A DNA stretch of 64,000 bases from contig NZ_MAQX01000011.1 in NCBI RefSeq assembly GCF_001682865.1, positions 248,614-312,613 on the forward strand, written 5' to 3'. Below are positions 42,355 to 51,793 of the stretch, piece after piece. The translations under genes were made by a program, and so were the position numbers. Every line of letters starts with the position of its first letter. Positions within the stretch are counted from its first letter, which is position 1. The notes beneath the pieces were generated by a model. That model saw only the letters and a program-made list of their open reading frames with translations, searched no databases and had not been told where the DNA came from. The stretch comes from Bacillus sp. FJAT-26390 (lineage in GTDB: Bacteria; Bacillota; Bacilli; Paenibacillales; Paenibacillaceae).

Positions 42355-44043
42355 TTATTTTGTAACGGACTTGAACCAATCATTAACTTCCTTCGTAACT
42401 TGGTCGCCGCCGTTGGACTTCCAGCTAGCAACGAACTCGTCATAAGCATCGATTGGCAATTTGCCATAGATGATTTTGTTGAACGTCTCCATTTCAGACT
42501 GGCGCAATAGATTCCATTTCGAAATCATCGTTGGCGTTGCCGCACCCGTGAAATAGTTTTGTTTGCGGATGTCGATTTGCGACATAACCACTTTTGCTGC
42601 ATACCAGTTTTCCGGTTTACGGAACTCAGCAAGCTGCTTCTCGTAAGGTGTTTCCGGTTTATTGCCTTCCGCAAGCTTAACTAGCGTTTGCATATAAAGG
42701 GTTGGTATGCGGGCAGGTCCCGTAATGTAAGGGAAATCATTAAAGAAATCTTTGATTTTGTCTTTGTTGCTCGTAGGCTGTCCGTCCACGATATCCCAGT
42801 CATAGCCTTGGGCAAAGCCATATTCAAATTTGCTGCCGACAGCCGGATTCGCTAGGTTATCAAGCAGGAAGTTGTAATAAAGGAAAATCGCTTCCGGATG
42901 TTTAGCGTCCTTATTGATCATGATACTGCTGTTAACACCTGAGTTTTGCCATTTGGTGCCCATCAAGCCGTCTGGGCCGGCAGGAACCGGATAAGCTTTG
43001 TATTTTGATCCCGGTACGTTTTTCAACAAGTCTGGAGCTGGCCAGTCCGGTACCCAGTTCGCGCCAGGCAAAATGCCCGCGTTGCCTTTTGTCCAAATTT
43101 CAGCGGATTTGCCTTCATCCCACAAAGCGGCGTCAGGGTGGATATACCCTTTGTTCATCCATTCTTGCAGCTTCGCAAGCGCGTTTTTAGCGCCTGGATT
43201 AATGGAACCATATTCAAGATTGCCGTTTGCGTCCTTGTTCCATTGCTCCTCTACCGTGCCATATGCTCCGAATAACCAATCCAGCGAGCCCATCCATGTG
43301 TTTGTATTATTTTTCAAAGAAACAGCAAGCGGATATACGTCTTTTGGAGCCAACCCGTCAGGGTTCTCGTTTTTGAATTTGTCCAAAACGACTTCCAGTT
43401 CTGCAATCGTCGTAGGCGCTTTCAGGTTCAGCTTCTCCATCCAGTCTTCACGGAACCACAACACCGTATCGTCATTGTCCGTATACTCTAGGATCGGAAG
43501 GTTGTATTTCTTGCCGTCTCTCGTGAAAGGATACCATAGTTCCGGGTTTTGCTCCGTATGGTCCTTCCAAATTTTGTTGGCGTATTTCGCGAACAGCTCA
43601 TCAATCGCAATAAATTGACCGGAATCGATCAGTTGGTTAGTGAGGACAGCGTCCGTTGGTACAGGTACAAAATCAGGCAGCTTCTCGCCGGATGCGATCG
43701 CCAGCTGCAGCTTTTGTTTATATTGGTCACTGCCTGCCGGATACCAGTTGTCTTTATATTTCAAGCCAAATTGCTCCAACATCCAGCGGTCATGAACGTT
43801 GTTTTCCTTTGTTTCGTCCTTGATATACTTCTTCGGCATTAATACCGTGCTAATTTCAATTGGCGGATCGTATTTACCAAGGTCAAATCCCGACGCGGCT
43901 GCGGTTGGCGATGTGCTCGCTTCATTCGTTGCCGCTTCTTCCTTTTTCCCATTTCCGTTCCCCGCATTATTTCCGCTGCAAGCGGTGATCACAACAAGTG
44001 CCATAACCACGAGCAACAGCCATGGTTTTCTGAATGTACTCAT
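42355..44043 (-). CDS. Extracellular solute-binding lipoprotein of a sugar ABC transporter
   Basis: A 562-residue LipO/LplA-type binding protein: signal peptide with lipobox 'VVITACSGN' (lipidated Cys near 22), a short Gly/Asn-rich linker, and a long family 1 binding fold. It binds an oligosaccharide outside the cell. It lies behind the yesM/yesN-type genes on the - strand; the two permeases are encoded divergently at 47716-49554. A pair of direct repeats like those before the permeases lies upstream (44113-44148), so the binding protein probably has its own regulated promoter. An ATPase gene is not nearby, as usual; a shared MsmX-type ATPase is expected. Confidence 0.9.
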   Translation of the reverse strand: MSTFRKPWLLLVVMALVVITACSGNNAGNGNGKKEEAATNEASTSPTAAASGFDLGKYDPPIEISTVLMPKKYIKDETKENNVHDRWMLEQFGLKYKDNWYPAGSDQYKQKLQLAIASGEKLPDFVPVPTDAVLTNQLIDSGQFIAIDELFAKYANKIWKDHTEQNPELWYPFTRDGKKYNLPILEYTDNDDTVLWFREDWMEKLNLKAPTTIAELEVVLDKFKNENPDGLAPKDVYPLAVSLKNNTNTWMGSLDWLFGAYGTVEEQWNKDANGNLEYGSINPGAKNALAKLQEWMNKGYIHPDAALWDEGKSAEIWTKGNAGILPGANWVPDWPAPDLLKNVPGSKYKAYPVPAGPDGLMGTKWQNSGVNSSIMINKDAKHPEAIFLYYNFLLDNLANPAVGSKFEYGFAQGYDWDIVDGQPTSNKDKIKDFFNDFPYITGPARIPTLYMQTLVKLAEGNKPETPYEKQLAEFRKPENWYAAKVVMSQIDIRKQNYFTGAATPTMISKWNLLRQSEMETFNKIIYGKLPIDAYDEFVASWKSNGGDQVTKEVNDWFKSVTK

Positions 44044-44112
44044 TTTTCATTTCCCCCTACGATGTAAGATCACTACAAGTGTAACTCTACCAATTAGCCG
44101 GGCAGGGGATCT

Positions 44113-44148
44113 ATAGGATTATGTTAGTTTTCATAAGAATCTGTTAGG
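44113..44148 (-). promoter_or_regulatory. Predicted response-regulator site, copy B
   Basis: On the - strand two direct repeats, CCTAACAGATTCTTAT and ACTAACATAATCCTAT, begin 20 bases apart. They overlap the end of the regulator gene and precede the binding-protein gene by 70 bases. The same pair lies at 47593-47628. Confidence 0.65.
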
Positions 44149-45758
44149 CTGTTATTTCCGTCCCGATAATCTTGGGGCGTTACGCCGAACTGGCGTTTAA
44201 ACACTTTGATAAAGTAAGCCGGGTCCAAATAACCAACCTCCATGCTTATTTCATATACCTTTTTTTCGGTCGCCCTAAGCAAATGGCAGGCACGGTCCAT
44301 ACGGAGCGAGGCGACGTAATTGCTTATCCCTTCCCCCGTTTCGATCTTATAAATTTTCGACAAATGGGTAGGATGAAGGTTTACGTGATCAGCCAGCGTA
44401 CGCAAAGATACGTCCAGATGCAAGTTTTTCTCCACAAACTGCTGGGTCTTCATCACATAAAGGGAACGGAAATCTTTAATTTCATTCGATGTCCCCTCCT
44501 TCAGCTTGCCAAGCACGCCGATCGACCATTTGCGAAGCTTGTTGATCGAACTGAAAGCCTCGCCGCTTTGCAAGGGCTGAATCTCTTCCCCCAGCAGTTT
44601 AGTTAGCGTACGGCCGTTCCGATGCGCAAGATGGGTGAAGGATGACGCGATTAAAAATCCAGCCTCCATGCAGTGCTCCAACGATTCGGACCAGCGCTCG
44701 TCGAGCTCAGTAAATACGGCGGAAAGCTTCTCTTCGGCTGCATCCCAGCGCCCAGCCTCCAGCAGATTAATCAAGGTAGGCGGCTGATAGATCGCATCCA
44801 GAGCCCCTTGGGAATCATTTTGCTCCAGCTCGCCAACACGCATAACAAACTCGCGCTCGTCCCCTACGATTTGCATAAAATAAGCCGACGCCTGCCGATA
44901 ACGCTCCGAAAGCTGCTCCGGAAGCTTGAACCACTCCGTCATGACAATCGACAACGATCCTTTCAGAAATTGCTTGACCTTATACTGAAGCTGGATGGCA
45001 AGCTTCTCCAAAATCGTCTCTTTCCCTACCTCGGAGTGGCCTGCCTTGAGCTGAATAAGAAAAGCAAGATAACCATGCTCCTCCTTAACGCCCCATACTT
45101 CGGCAAATTCCCCAATGATCTCCTCGGCCATGTTGACGATCGCATATTCCATCAGCTGCTGCCCATTGTTTTTATATTGCTCAAATTCCTCTTCCATCCG
45201 AACCAGCAGCAAGGCGCTGTCGCCGCAGCTAAAAGGCAAGCCGTAACTCACAAGCTTTCGGTTCCATTCCTCAATGGACATCCGTTGACCGTGCAGCGCA
45301 TCCAGAAGAAGCTGGCCGCGAAGCAGCGGCAAATTTTCCCGCAGCGTGTTCTCGGTCCGCTCGAAGGAGCTGATGCTCTCCCACTCCGCCGTCAACTGAT
45401 CAATTGCTGTTTTTACTGCGCCAAACAGTTCAGTATCGGTAGGCGGTTTAAGCAAATAGTCCACCGCTTGGTTGCGGAGCGCTTCCTTCGTAAATTCAAA
45501 ATCGGAATGGCCCGATAAAATAATGCATTTTATTTTTTTATCACGCAAGCGAATACGCTCTATAAGTTCAATGCCCGTCATCTCCGGCATAATAATATCC
45601 GAAATGACAATATCAATCGGATGCGTCTCCAAAATTTGCAGCGCCTCGCGGCCAGAATAAGCTTTATGGACCTGTTCAATCCCAAGCTTATGCCATGGCT
45701 TGTGCATGGATAAGTTATCTACCCAGTGAGCTTCATCGTCTACTATGATCATCTGCAT
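44124..45758 (-). CDS. YesN-type response regulator (receiver + AraC HTH)
   Basis: A 544-residue regulator with a receiver domain (1-120; phospho-acceptor Asp54 in 'IVISDIIMPEMTGIELI'), a long middle region, and a C-terminal AraC domain with two HTH motifs ('LRTLADHVNLHPTHLSKIYKIETGEGISNY', 'VYEISMEVGYLDPAYFIKVFKRQFGVTPQDYR'). The start is one base after the stop of the kinase gene, so the two are translationally coupled. It should activate the sugar uptake genes in both directions. Two sets of 20-base-period direct repeats in the two promoters are candidate sites. Confidence 0.94.
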   Translation of the reverse strand: MQMIIVDDEAHWVDNLSMHKPWHKLGIEQVHKAYSGREALQILETHPIDIVISDIIMPEMTGIELIERIRLRDKKIKCIILSGHSDFEFTKEALRNQAVDYLLKPPTDTELFGAVKTAIDQLTAEWESISSFERTENTLRENLPLLRGQLLLDALHGQRMSIEEWNRKLVSYGLPFSCGDSALLLVRMEEEFEQYKNNGQQLMEYAIVNMAEEIIGEFAEVWGVKEEHGYLAFLIQLKAGHSEVGKETILEKLAIQLQYKVKQFLKGSLSIVMTEWFKLPEQLSERYRQASAYFMQIVGDEREFVMRVGELEQNDSQGALDAIYQPPTLINLLEAGRWDAAEEKLSAVFTELDERWSESLEHCMEAGFLIASSFTHLAHRNGRTLTKLLGEEIQPLQSGEAFSSINKLRKWSIGVLGKLKEGTSNEIKDFRSLYVMKTQQFVEKNLHLDVSLRTLADHVNLHPTHLSKIYKIETGEGISNYVASLRMDRACHLLRATEKKVYEISMEVGYLDPAYFIKVFKRQFGVTPQDYRDGNNSLTDSYEN

Positions 45759-45759
45759 G

Positions 45760-47571
45760 TCATATGTCCCCTTTTATCGTTGGATGTTGTAGTTGTTGTC
45801 CAGAGGCCGTCTCCCATTTGATCTCTGTCCGAAAACCGCCTAGAAGTGATTTCGAGAAATATACATAAGAATTTTCACCAAATAGATGGATAATACGTTG
45901 ATTGGTATTCCAAAGACCGCAGCCCATTTCCTCTTGCAAAGGCTCATGCATTTTACGATTCAGCGCCTCCTGCGGCTCGGCACCCATACCGGGCCCATCG
46001 TCATCGATATAAATTCTGCAGTAGCCGTCTAACCTTTCGCCGGTAATTCGAATTTCACCTGATGAATAAGATTTCCCCACGCCATGGATGACGGCATTTT
46101 CCACGATTGGCTGCAGCATCAGTCGCGGAACCTGTTGGCTGTGCATCTCCTCGGGGATATCGATCGTGTAATGGATTCTCCCGTTACGAAGCTTTTGGAT
46201 TTCCAAATAGTTGACGATAAGTTTGATTTCCTCGCTTAAAGTAGACGTTTGCCGCTCCATTCGGGTTGTATAACGGTAATAGGAGCTCAAATTATACGCC
46301 ATCGACACAACGGCTTCCTCGTCCTTCATCTGCGCCATATTAATAATATATCCGAGGCAGTTATAAAGGAAATGGGGATTTATTTGCGCCTGCAGCTGCT
46401 TTAAGGTTGCTTCCCTGACACGCAGCTTTTCATTAAGCACGTTCTCAATTAAGCTTTGGATTTGCCTCGACATGTCGTTAAACCGATAAAACAAGAAGGA
46501 AAACTCGTTGTTGACGTTGGACTTGATCTGCACCGAGAAATCCCCGCGCTGTACGCTTTGCAAGCCTTGAATGAGCTTTCTGATCGGACGTTGGACGTTC
46601 CGGTACAGCAATACGGATGCAGAAATGCCGACGACAAATAACAGTACCATCGATACATAAAATAAATTGCGGCTGAACGAAATAGGCCCCATGATTTGAT
46701 CCAGCGGAACGATATCAACAAGATACCAATCGAGTTGCGGCGATTTTACGGCGCTGACCAAATAATTTTCGCCCTCCAGCCTCACGACCTTCTGCATCGT
46801 ATCCTCTAGCCTATGCTTGTCTAAATATGCAATGAGCTCGGCTGACAACGATTTGGAAGCGCTTCGATTTAAAATCGGAGCTTCACCCTGATGGTAAAAT
46901 AACGGATCGCCTTGCCCGCCCGCTTTATACGTATCCAGCATGTTTTGAATATTCTCATGGCCGAAGCTGGCTTCTACGACTAGATTGCTTCCTCTAAGCG
47001 TCCCCTGTTGACCGAAGGTATCGGTATAAAACCAATGAAACGATTTATGCTCGCCTTCAGGTACGATCTCGCCATCGCCGTATGTCCATTTTCCCGTCAT
47101 ATTCCTTTTGAGATACTCCTCGTCATAGGAGGCAGGGTTATTGTAGTTGGAAATAATCTCTTTGTTTTGCTGCGAATATACCGTATATTTAACCGGCCAA
47201 ATGTTCATAACCCCAGACTGCAAAGCCATCTTCTCCTGCACAACATATCTGGTTTGCATCTGATCGTAGCCATCATCCCAAATATTTAAGCCATTGAACT
47301 TCTCAACGTTCGGGTCTCTCGAGAAGGTAATGATAAAGTCCATCGTTTGATTAATCCGTGAATCGATTTGACTAGATAAGAAGGATAGCTGTTTCGTGTT
47401 TGAAACCTGAAGCTCCTTGCTGATCACATCTAATGCGATCTGGTTCGAATATGTAAACATGATAATAATCGGAATGAACAAAATGATGATCAACCCGTTC
47501 ATTTTGGCAAACAAGCTGAATCTTGCACCCATTTTTCTACGGATAAACGAAATCCCTCTACTCAGTACCAT
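45760..47571 (-). CDS. YesM-type sensor histidine kinase
   Basis: A 603-residue membrane kinase from ATG 47571 (GGAGGGG ribosome site). An N-terminal helix ('LIIILFIPIIIMFTYS'), an extracellular sensing region of about 250 residues, a second helix ('LFYVSMVLLFVVGISASVLLYR'), a HAMP linker and a His_kinase domain ('QINPHFLYNCLGYIINMAQ' holds the phospho-His) with the GHKL ATPase ('LMLQPIVENAVIHG', 'DDGPGMG'). It senses an extracellular sugar, perhaps through the binding protein, and phosphorylates the regulator encoded next. Confidence 0.94.
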   Translation of the reverse strand: MVLSRGISFIRRKMGARFSLFAKMNGLIIILFIPIIIMFTYSNQIALDVISKELQVSNTKQLSFLSSQIDSRINQTMDFIITFSRDPNVEKFNGLNIWDDGYDQMQTRYVVQEKMALQSGVMNIWPVKYTVYSQQNKEIISNYNNPASYDEEYLKRNMTGKWTYGDGEIVPEGEHKSFHWFYTDTFGQQGTLRGSNLVVEASFGHENIQNMLDTYKAGGQGDPLFYHQGEAPILNRSASKSLSAELIAYLDKHRLEDTMQKVVRLEGENYLVSAVKSPQLDWYLVDIVPLDQIMGPISFSRNLFYVSMVLLFVVGISASVLLYRNVQRPIRKLIQGLQSVQRGDFSVQIKSNVNNEFSFLFYRFNDMSRQIQSLIENVLNEKLRVREATLKQLQAQINPHFLYNCLGYIINMAQMKDEEAVVSMAYNLSSYYRYTTRMERQTSTLSEEIKLIVNYLEIQKLRNGRIHYTIDIPEEMHSQQVPRLMLQPIVENAVIHGVGKSYSSGEIRITGERLDGYCRIYIDDDGPGMGAEPQEALNRKMHEPLQEEMGCGLWNTNQRIIHLFGENSYVYFSKSLLGGFRTEIKWETASGQQLQHPTIKGDI

Positions 47572-47592
47572 AACTGACCCCTCCATCAAATA

Positions 47593-47628
47593 TCCCTAAC
47601 AAAACCCTATCGATCCTAACAATATCCT
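47593..47628 (+). promoter_or_regulatory. Predicted response-regulator site, copy A
   Basis: Direct repeats CCTAACAAAACCCTAT and CCTAACAATATCCTAT, 14 of 16 bases identical, 20 bases apart. They lie in the divergent promoter region of the permease operon and the kinase gene. Confidence 0.7.
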
Positions 47629-47715
47629 ATAGTTCGATGGCTGATCTTGTTGATACTATATATATCAGGGTTTCTCAGAATACACAAATGAGTTTTTATG
47701 GAACAGGAGAGAGCT

Positions 47716-48666
47716 ATGGACACAAATACGACTAAACAACTGAGCCTTAAGAGCACTCGGCGTGAGAAAACAAAAGGCGGCTACAAGCAGCCTTGGATGC
47801 TTCATTTTATGGTTTTGCCGGCTGTCCTATTGGTTTTCGTCTTTTCTTATTTGCCCATGACGGGCATCGTCATGGCATTTCAAGATTATAAAGCAGGGCT
47901 CGGCATTTCCGGTTCCCCGTGGGTCGGCCTTAAACATTTTCGCTATATGCTGGAAAATGAATATTTTTTACAGATTACATGGAATACCCTTCTCTTTGCT
48001 TGCAGCAAAATTGTAATGAATTTGTTTATTCCGTTTATTTTCGCCTTATTGCTGAACGAGGTTAGAAATTCAGGGCTGAAACGGGGCATTCAAACGCTCG
48101 TTTACCTGCCTCACTTTCTGTCCTGGGTCACGCTTGCAGGTATTCTCATTGATGTGCTTGCCCAGACCGGTCTCATCAATCAATTTCTATCGAATGTATT
48201 CGGCATCAAGCCCATCTTCTTCTTAGGCGATGGCAATTGGTTCCGATTTGTAATCATATCAAGCGACGTATGGAAGGAATTTGGCTTCAATACCATTATT
48301 TTTCTAGCTGCGCTGGCAGGCATTAATCCCGCGCTTTACGAAGCCGCTGAGGTTGATGGGGCGAGCCGCTGGAAGCAAACGATGCATCTGACCATACCTT
48401 CTCTTATACCGATCGCTATCGTTGTTGCGACTTTGGCGCTAGGCAACGTACTGAATGCGAACTTTGACCAGGTGTTCAACTTATACAGCCCACTGATTTA
48501 TAAGCAGGGAGATATTATCGATACTTTCGTTTATCGTGAAGGTCTGCTGAGCGGGCAATTCAGCTTCGCTACAGCGGTTGGCCTGTTCAAATCATTAATC
48601 AGCCTTATTCTAATTATCATATCCTACCGACTTGCCTATAAATTGGCCGGCTATCGCATCTTCTAG
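47716..48666 (+). CDS. Sugar ABC transporter permease (LplB type)
   Basis: A 316-residue membrane protein with six main helices and the EAA loop 'YEAAEVDGASRWKQTMHLTIPSL' that contacts the ATPase. The basic N-terminal tail 'KSTRREKTKGGYKQPWMLH' is usual for LplB-type permeases. The start at 47716 follows AGGAGAG. It forms an operon with the LplC-type permease 15 bases downstream and works with the binding protein at 42355. Confidence 0.93.
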   Translation: MDTNTTKQLSLKSTRREKTKGGYKQPWMLHFMVLPAVLLVFVFSYLPMTGIVMAFQDYKAGLGISGSPWVGLKHFRYMLENEYFLQITWNTLLFACSKIVMNLFIPFIFALLLNEVRNSGLKRGIQTLVYLPHFLSWVTLAGILIDVLAQTGLINQFLSNVFGIKPIFFLGDGNWFRFVIISSDVWKEFGFNTIIFLAALAGINPALYEAAEVDGASRWKQTMHLTIPSLIPIAIVVATLALGNVLNANFDQVFNLYSPLIYKQGDIIDTFVYREGLLSGQFSFATAVGLFKSLISLILIIISYRLAYKLAGYRIF

Positions 48667-48681
48667 AAAGGGGGACCACCT

Positions 48682-49554
48682 ATGTACCACAAAACGTTAT
48701 CTTATCGTATTTTCACGATTTTCAACAATGTCTTTTTGGCTACGATATCTGTTCTCTGCTTGCTGCCGCTCTACCACTTGCTGATGGTCTCCTTAAGCTC
48801 AACCGCGCCTGCCAACGCTGGCTTGGTTACGTTTTGGCCGATCGGCTTTACATTTGAGGCCTATGCCAAAACGTTTGACAACGCCAACTTCCTCTCGTCC
48901 CTTTGGGTATCCGTGCAGCGGACCGTACTCGGAACGGCGATGGCGATGTTCGTCAATCTCATAGCGGCATACGCCCTCTCCAAGGATACCCGCGTATTCC
49001 GTGCTCGCAACATTTATCTCTGGTATTTTGTCATTACGATGTTGTTCAGCGGAGGCTTGATCCCGGGTTATATCCTGATCCTGAAGCTTGGCCTTATGAA
49101 TTCACTGTTCGCGCTTATTCTTCCGGGCATGGTAGCGGTGTTTAATATCATTTTGCTGCTTAACTTCTTCCGCACCGTACCTAAGGATCTTGAAGAAGCT
49201 GCCTTTATGGATGGTGCAGGCCATTTCCGCTCATTCTTCACCATCTATTTGCCCATCTCCTTGCCAGCCATTGCGACGGTTTCCTTATTTACGATGGTCG
49301 GCCATTGGAACGCTTATTTTGACGGTTTGATCTATATTAAAGAAGCTGAAAGGCTGCCGCTCGCCAGCTTCATGCAGACGATTATCGTGCAAGCCGATTT
49401 GACGAAGTTTGATCCTGCAATGGTAGCTAATATGTCTCAGCGTACCATTCGCGCATCGCAAATTTTTATCGGTGCTTTGCCCATCCTGCTCGTTTACCCT
49501 TTCCTGCAGCGTTACTTTGTTAAAGGCATAACGATTGGTGCGGTTAAGGAATAG
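48682..49554 (+). CDS. Carbohydrate ABC transporter permease (LplC/YtcP type)
   Basis: A 290-residue membrane protein with six helices and the EAA loop 'LEEAAFMDGAGHFRSFFTIYLPISLP'. The C-terminus 'QRYFVKGITIGAVKE' is typical of LplC/YtcP proteins. It is the second gene of the permease operon and is followed by a strong terminator. It pairs with the LplB-type protein to form the channel. Confidence 0.94.
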   Translation: MYHKTLSYRIFTIFNNVFLATISVLCLLPLYHLLMVSLSSTAPANAGLVTFWPIGFTFEAYAKTFDNANFLSSLWVSVQRTVLGTAMAMFVNLIAAYALSKDTRVFRARNIYLWYFVITMLFSGGLIPGYILILKLGLMNSLFALILPGMVAVFNIILLLNFFRTVPKDLEEAAFMDGAGHFRSFFTIYLPISLPAIATVSLFTMVGHWNAYFDGLIYIKEAERLPLASFMQTIIVQADLTKFDPAMVANMSQRTIRASQIFIGALPILLVYPFLQRYFVKGITIGAVKE

Positions 49555-49561
49555 GAAATAA

Positions 49562-49602
49562 ACAAAACCCGCATGTTGCGATCACGCAGCCTGCGGGTTT
49601 TG
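49562..49602 (+). terminator. Terminator after the permease operon
   Basis: ACAAAACCCGCA...TGCGGGTTTTGT, a 12-base perfect stem with T-rich end. Confidence 0.85.
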
Positions 49603-49711
49603 TCTATTCTGATTTTACAGCCCATTCACACGAATTAGGTTAATCCGCTTGAATTTTGCAAAACGATTCGCCATCCATCCGGGTCCGAAATGCGTATATG
49701 ACCAAAAAAAT

Positions 49712-50281
49712 CTATTCATAGCCACCCTCGGATTCGGGCAGCTTTTTGTATTCCTCTTTTGCCTCAACGATTTGCTGGATGAAGCTGCGCAGCTCCAACA
49801 TTTGCTTGGCATCGTTCGTTATTTCGCAGTGCTTGTCCGTCCATGTAAATATTTTCGTTTCACCATTCACATTGATTTCCCAGCTGTCTTCACTATAGGG
49901 GACAACCTCACAGCCTACGCTGGCGGGCATTAGCTCTTTCGCTCCCATAATGTTTATTTCTCTCATTTTCGCATAGATGCTGCGCTTCTCTTCCAACGTA
50001 AACGTAACTTTTGCAGATGCCGTCCCGTTCATGATTAAATCCTTTGTTACCGTACCTTGGAACGTATTAATCTCATTTTTATTAACCTCGCCATAACCAA
50101 ACCGAACCATAAAATCAAAGTTGCCGGGCATATCTTTGGGCATCTTATTTGCTTCATTCACCTTTATAGCTGTCTGCTGTTTGATTATCGTTGCAGCTTC
50201 CCCATCATTTTCCGAGTCTTTTTCAACGCTGCAACCACTCACCCACAGCAATATAAACAAAATAGCGTATAATCGCTTCAA
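49712..50281 (-). CDS. Small lipoprotein of unknown function
   Basis: A 189-residue lipoprotein with signal peptide 'MKRLYAILFILLWVSGCS' (lipidated Cys17) and an acidic linker. The mature part ('FDFMVRFGYGEVNKNEINTFQGTVTKDLI', 'FTLEEKRSIYAKMREINIMGAKELMP', 'EINVNGETKIFTWTDKHCEITND') resembles small Bacillus lipoproteins of unknown function; two Cys could form a disulfide. It appears monocistronic. Confidence 0.8.
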   Translation of the reverse strand: MKRLYAILFILLWVSGCSVEKDSENDGEAATIIKQQTAIKVNEANKMPKDMPGNFDFMVRFGYGEVNKNEINTFQGTVTKDLIMNGTASAKVTFTLEEKRSIYAKMREINIMGAKELMPASVGCEVVPYSEDSWEINVNGETKIFTWTDKHCEITNDAKQMLELRSFIQQIVEAKEEYKKLPESEGGYE

Positions 50282-50658
50282 TATTATGCCTCCCTAATTA
50301 TTCACATGCGAAAGATAAGACGAAGCTGGGAGACTTTTGCTGCGCAATGCTAACCCTTTAACTTCATCACCTCTAGGCAATGGGTCCAACCCATCCGTTT
50401 ATGCGAGGTAGCTTCCTATTCCCAAAACCCATTTTACCACAACTTCTGAAACCTATGTTTTATTGGAAAATAACGGGACTTTTTCTTGTTATCGTCGCCA
50501 TTATGAATTGCCGCGCGCCGGCCGGAATAAGGCTGCTGTTTCCTCGAAGCAGCCAAGCATCAAGGGGCCTCTAATATGGAGAGTTCAGCCCCCCGCTCCA
50601 ATAATTAACATAACGATGCATTGCCAATTAATGTTGCAAAACCACCACCTCCAACCAT
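50282..50658. other. Gap without a supported gene
   Basis: About 375 bases. An open frame at 50380-50574 exists, but it has no ribosome site and an unlikely composition. Nothing else was recognised. Confidence 0.5.
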
Positions 50659-50706
50659 AAAAAAAGAGGCAGTCGCAAAGGTTCTTACCCCTTCGCTACT
50701 GCCCCT
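50659..50706 (-). terminator. Terminator after the DUF3243 gene
   Basis: AGAGGCAGTCGCAAAGG...CCCTTCGCTACTGCCCCTT, two mismatches, with an A-run on the left. Confidence 0.7.
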
Positions 50707-50716
50707 TGATAATGCC

Positions 50717-51061
50717 TTACCCTTCTGACTGCGCCAGCTTCACCAACAAGTGAGCCAGCTTATGCTGCTCCTCTTCGGTACCGACTTTCCAAAGCTCCTG
50801 CAGAAGCTTTTCCTCCCGATTGCGAGGATCTTCATGCTTCGCTAAATAACCTGCAACCTTCTGCGCAACTAAGGCTAGCTGCTCCTCGTTTAATCCCACA
50901 TTCTCAGCCAGCTCGATTCGCTTGGCGAGATAGCTTTTAAATTCTCCGAAGTTTTGTAAAATTTCATCCTTTTTCCCCGAGTCCATACGGTCCAGCGTTT
51001 GATCGATTTTGCCGAGCGACAGCTCGCCGTCTTTATCCACCACATGATTATACTCCGACAT
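50717..51061 (-). CDS. DUF3243-family protein
   Basis: A 114-residue soluble helical protein. The start at 51061 follows AAGGAGG; the open frame continues upstream but without a site. 'NFGEFKSYLAKRIELAENVGLNEEQLALVAQKVAGYLAKHEDPRNREEKLLQELWKVGTEEEQHKLAHLLVKLAQ' is the DUF3243 core, common in Bacillales. Function unknown. Confidence 0.88.
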   Translation of the reverse strand: MSEYNHVVDKDGELSLGKIDQTLDRMDSGKKDEILQNFGEFKSYLAKRIELAENVGLNEEQLALVAQKVAGYLAKHEDPRNREEKLLQELWKVGTEEEQHKLAHLLVKLAQSEG

Positions 51062-51177
51062 AATGGTTCCTCCTTGTTTATGTATTGGTATTGGTTTGTT
51101 ATTCTTATACCCTATCCTGCCACTAACCAATCACTTCTATGTCCAGCTATGCTTTTTTTGGCATTTTCCGCATAAAA

Positions 51178-51198
51178 AAAGACCGCTAACAGCGGTCT
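51178..51198 (-). terminator. Terminator after the GNAT gene
   Basis: AAAGACCGCT-aac-AGCGGTCTC hairpin, with a 7-base A-run on the left. Confidence 0.85.
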
Positions 51199-51240
51199 CC
51201 CTCTCAAGCTTGAATCCATAACATACCTTCGATTGGTTCC

Positions 51241-51690
51241 TCACGGCAATTGCAGCAAACGTACGATTTCGCCATCGATTGCGTCATCACTCACTTTTTT
51301 GAATCCCAATGACTCATACAACCTTGCCGCAATATCGTTATGGGGTCTGTGGCCAATCATCAGTCTTTTACAATTCAAAGAATCAGTCATATAAGCAACC
51401 AACTTCTCCATCGCTGCCCGGCCATAACCTTTGCCCTGATCGTTCTCGTCAATCATAAGGGCCGGAATCCAGAAGTTTCCGTTCTCGTCAGCCGTAACGC
51501 AATAAACGATAAAACCGATCACGGTATCCTCCAAATAAACAGCACGCAATTCAAAATTCTTAACGTATTTGGACTCCGCTATCCAGTAAACGACAGGTGC
51601 CGGAAACACAGCAAGCTGCTCTTCAGTTACCTTAAGGTTCGTGCAAGCAAACCAATTTTCCTCGCTCACTGTTTTCAAACGAATAGGCAA
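51241..51690 (-). CDS. GNAT-family N-acetyltransferase (BltD-like), TTG start
   Basis: A 149-residue acetyltransferase. The TTG start at 51690 follows GGGAGG. The acetyl-CoA loop is 'DENDQGKGYGRAAMEKLV', followed by 'NDIAARLYESLGF', the usual GNAT motif A and B. The N-terminal half 'PIRLKTVSEENWFACTNLKVTEEQ' is like spermine/spermidine acetyltransferases of the BltD group. It would acetylate a polyamine or small amine; the substrate is inferred from similarity only. Confidence 0.88.
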   Translation of the reverse strand: MPIRLKTVSEENWFACTNLKVTEEQLAVFPAPVVYWIAESKYVKNFELRAVYLEDTVIGFIVYCVTADENGNFWIPALMIDENDQGKGYGRAAMEKLVAYMTDSLNCKRLMIGHRPHNDIAARLYESLGFKKVSDDAIDGEIVRLLQLP

Positions 51691-51793
51691 TACGCATTCC
51701 TCCCGAAAAATAATAAACCAATCGTATCATACGAAGCATCGTTTTTCTGGGAATAAATGCTTATACTCGTTTGCTGCTCCCCATTGCAATCGA

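Noticed and set aside
50380..50574. A rightward open frame of 64 codons in the gap after the small lipoprotein
   Set aside because: No ribosome site, no family pattern, and composition unlike the neighbours.
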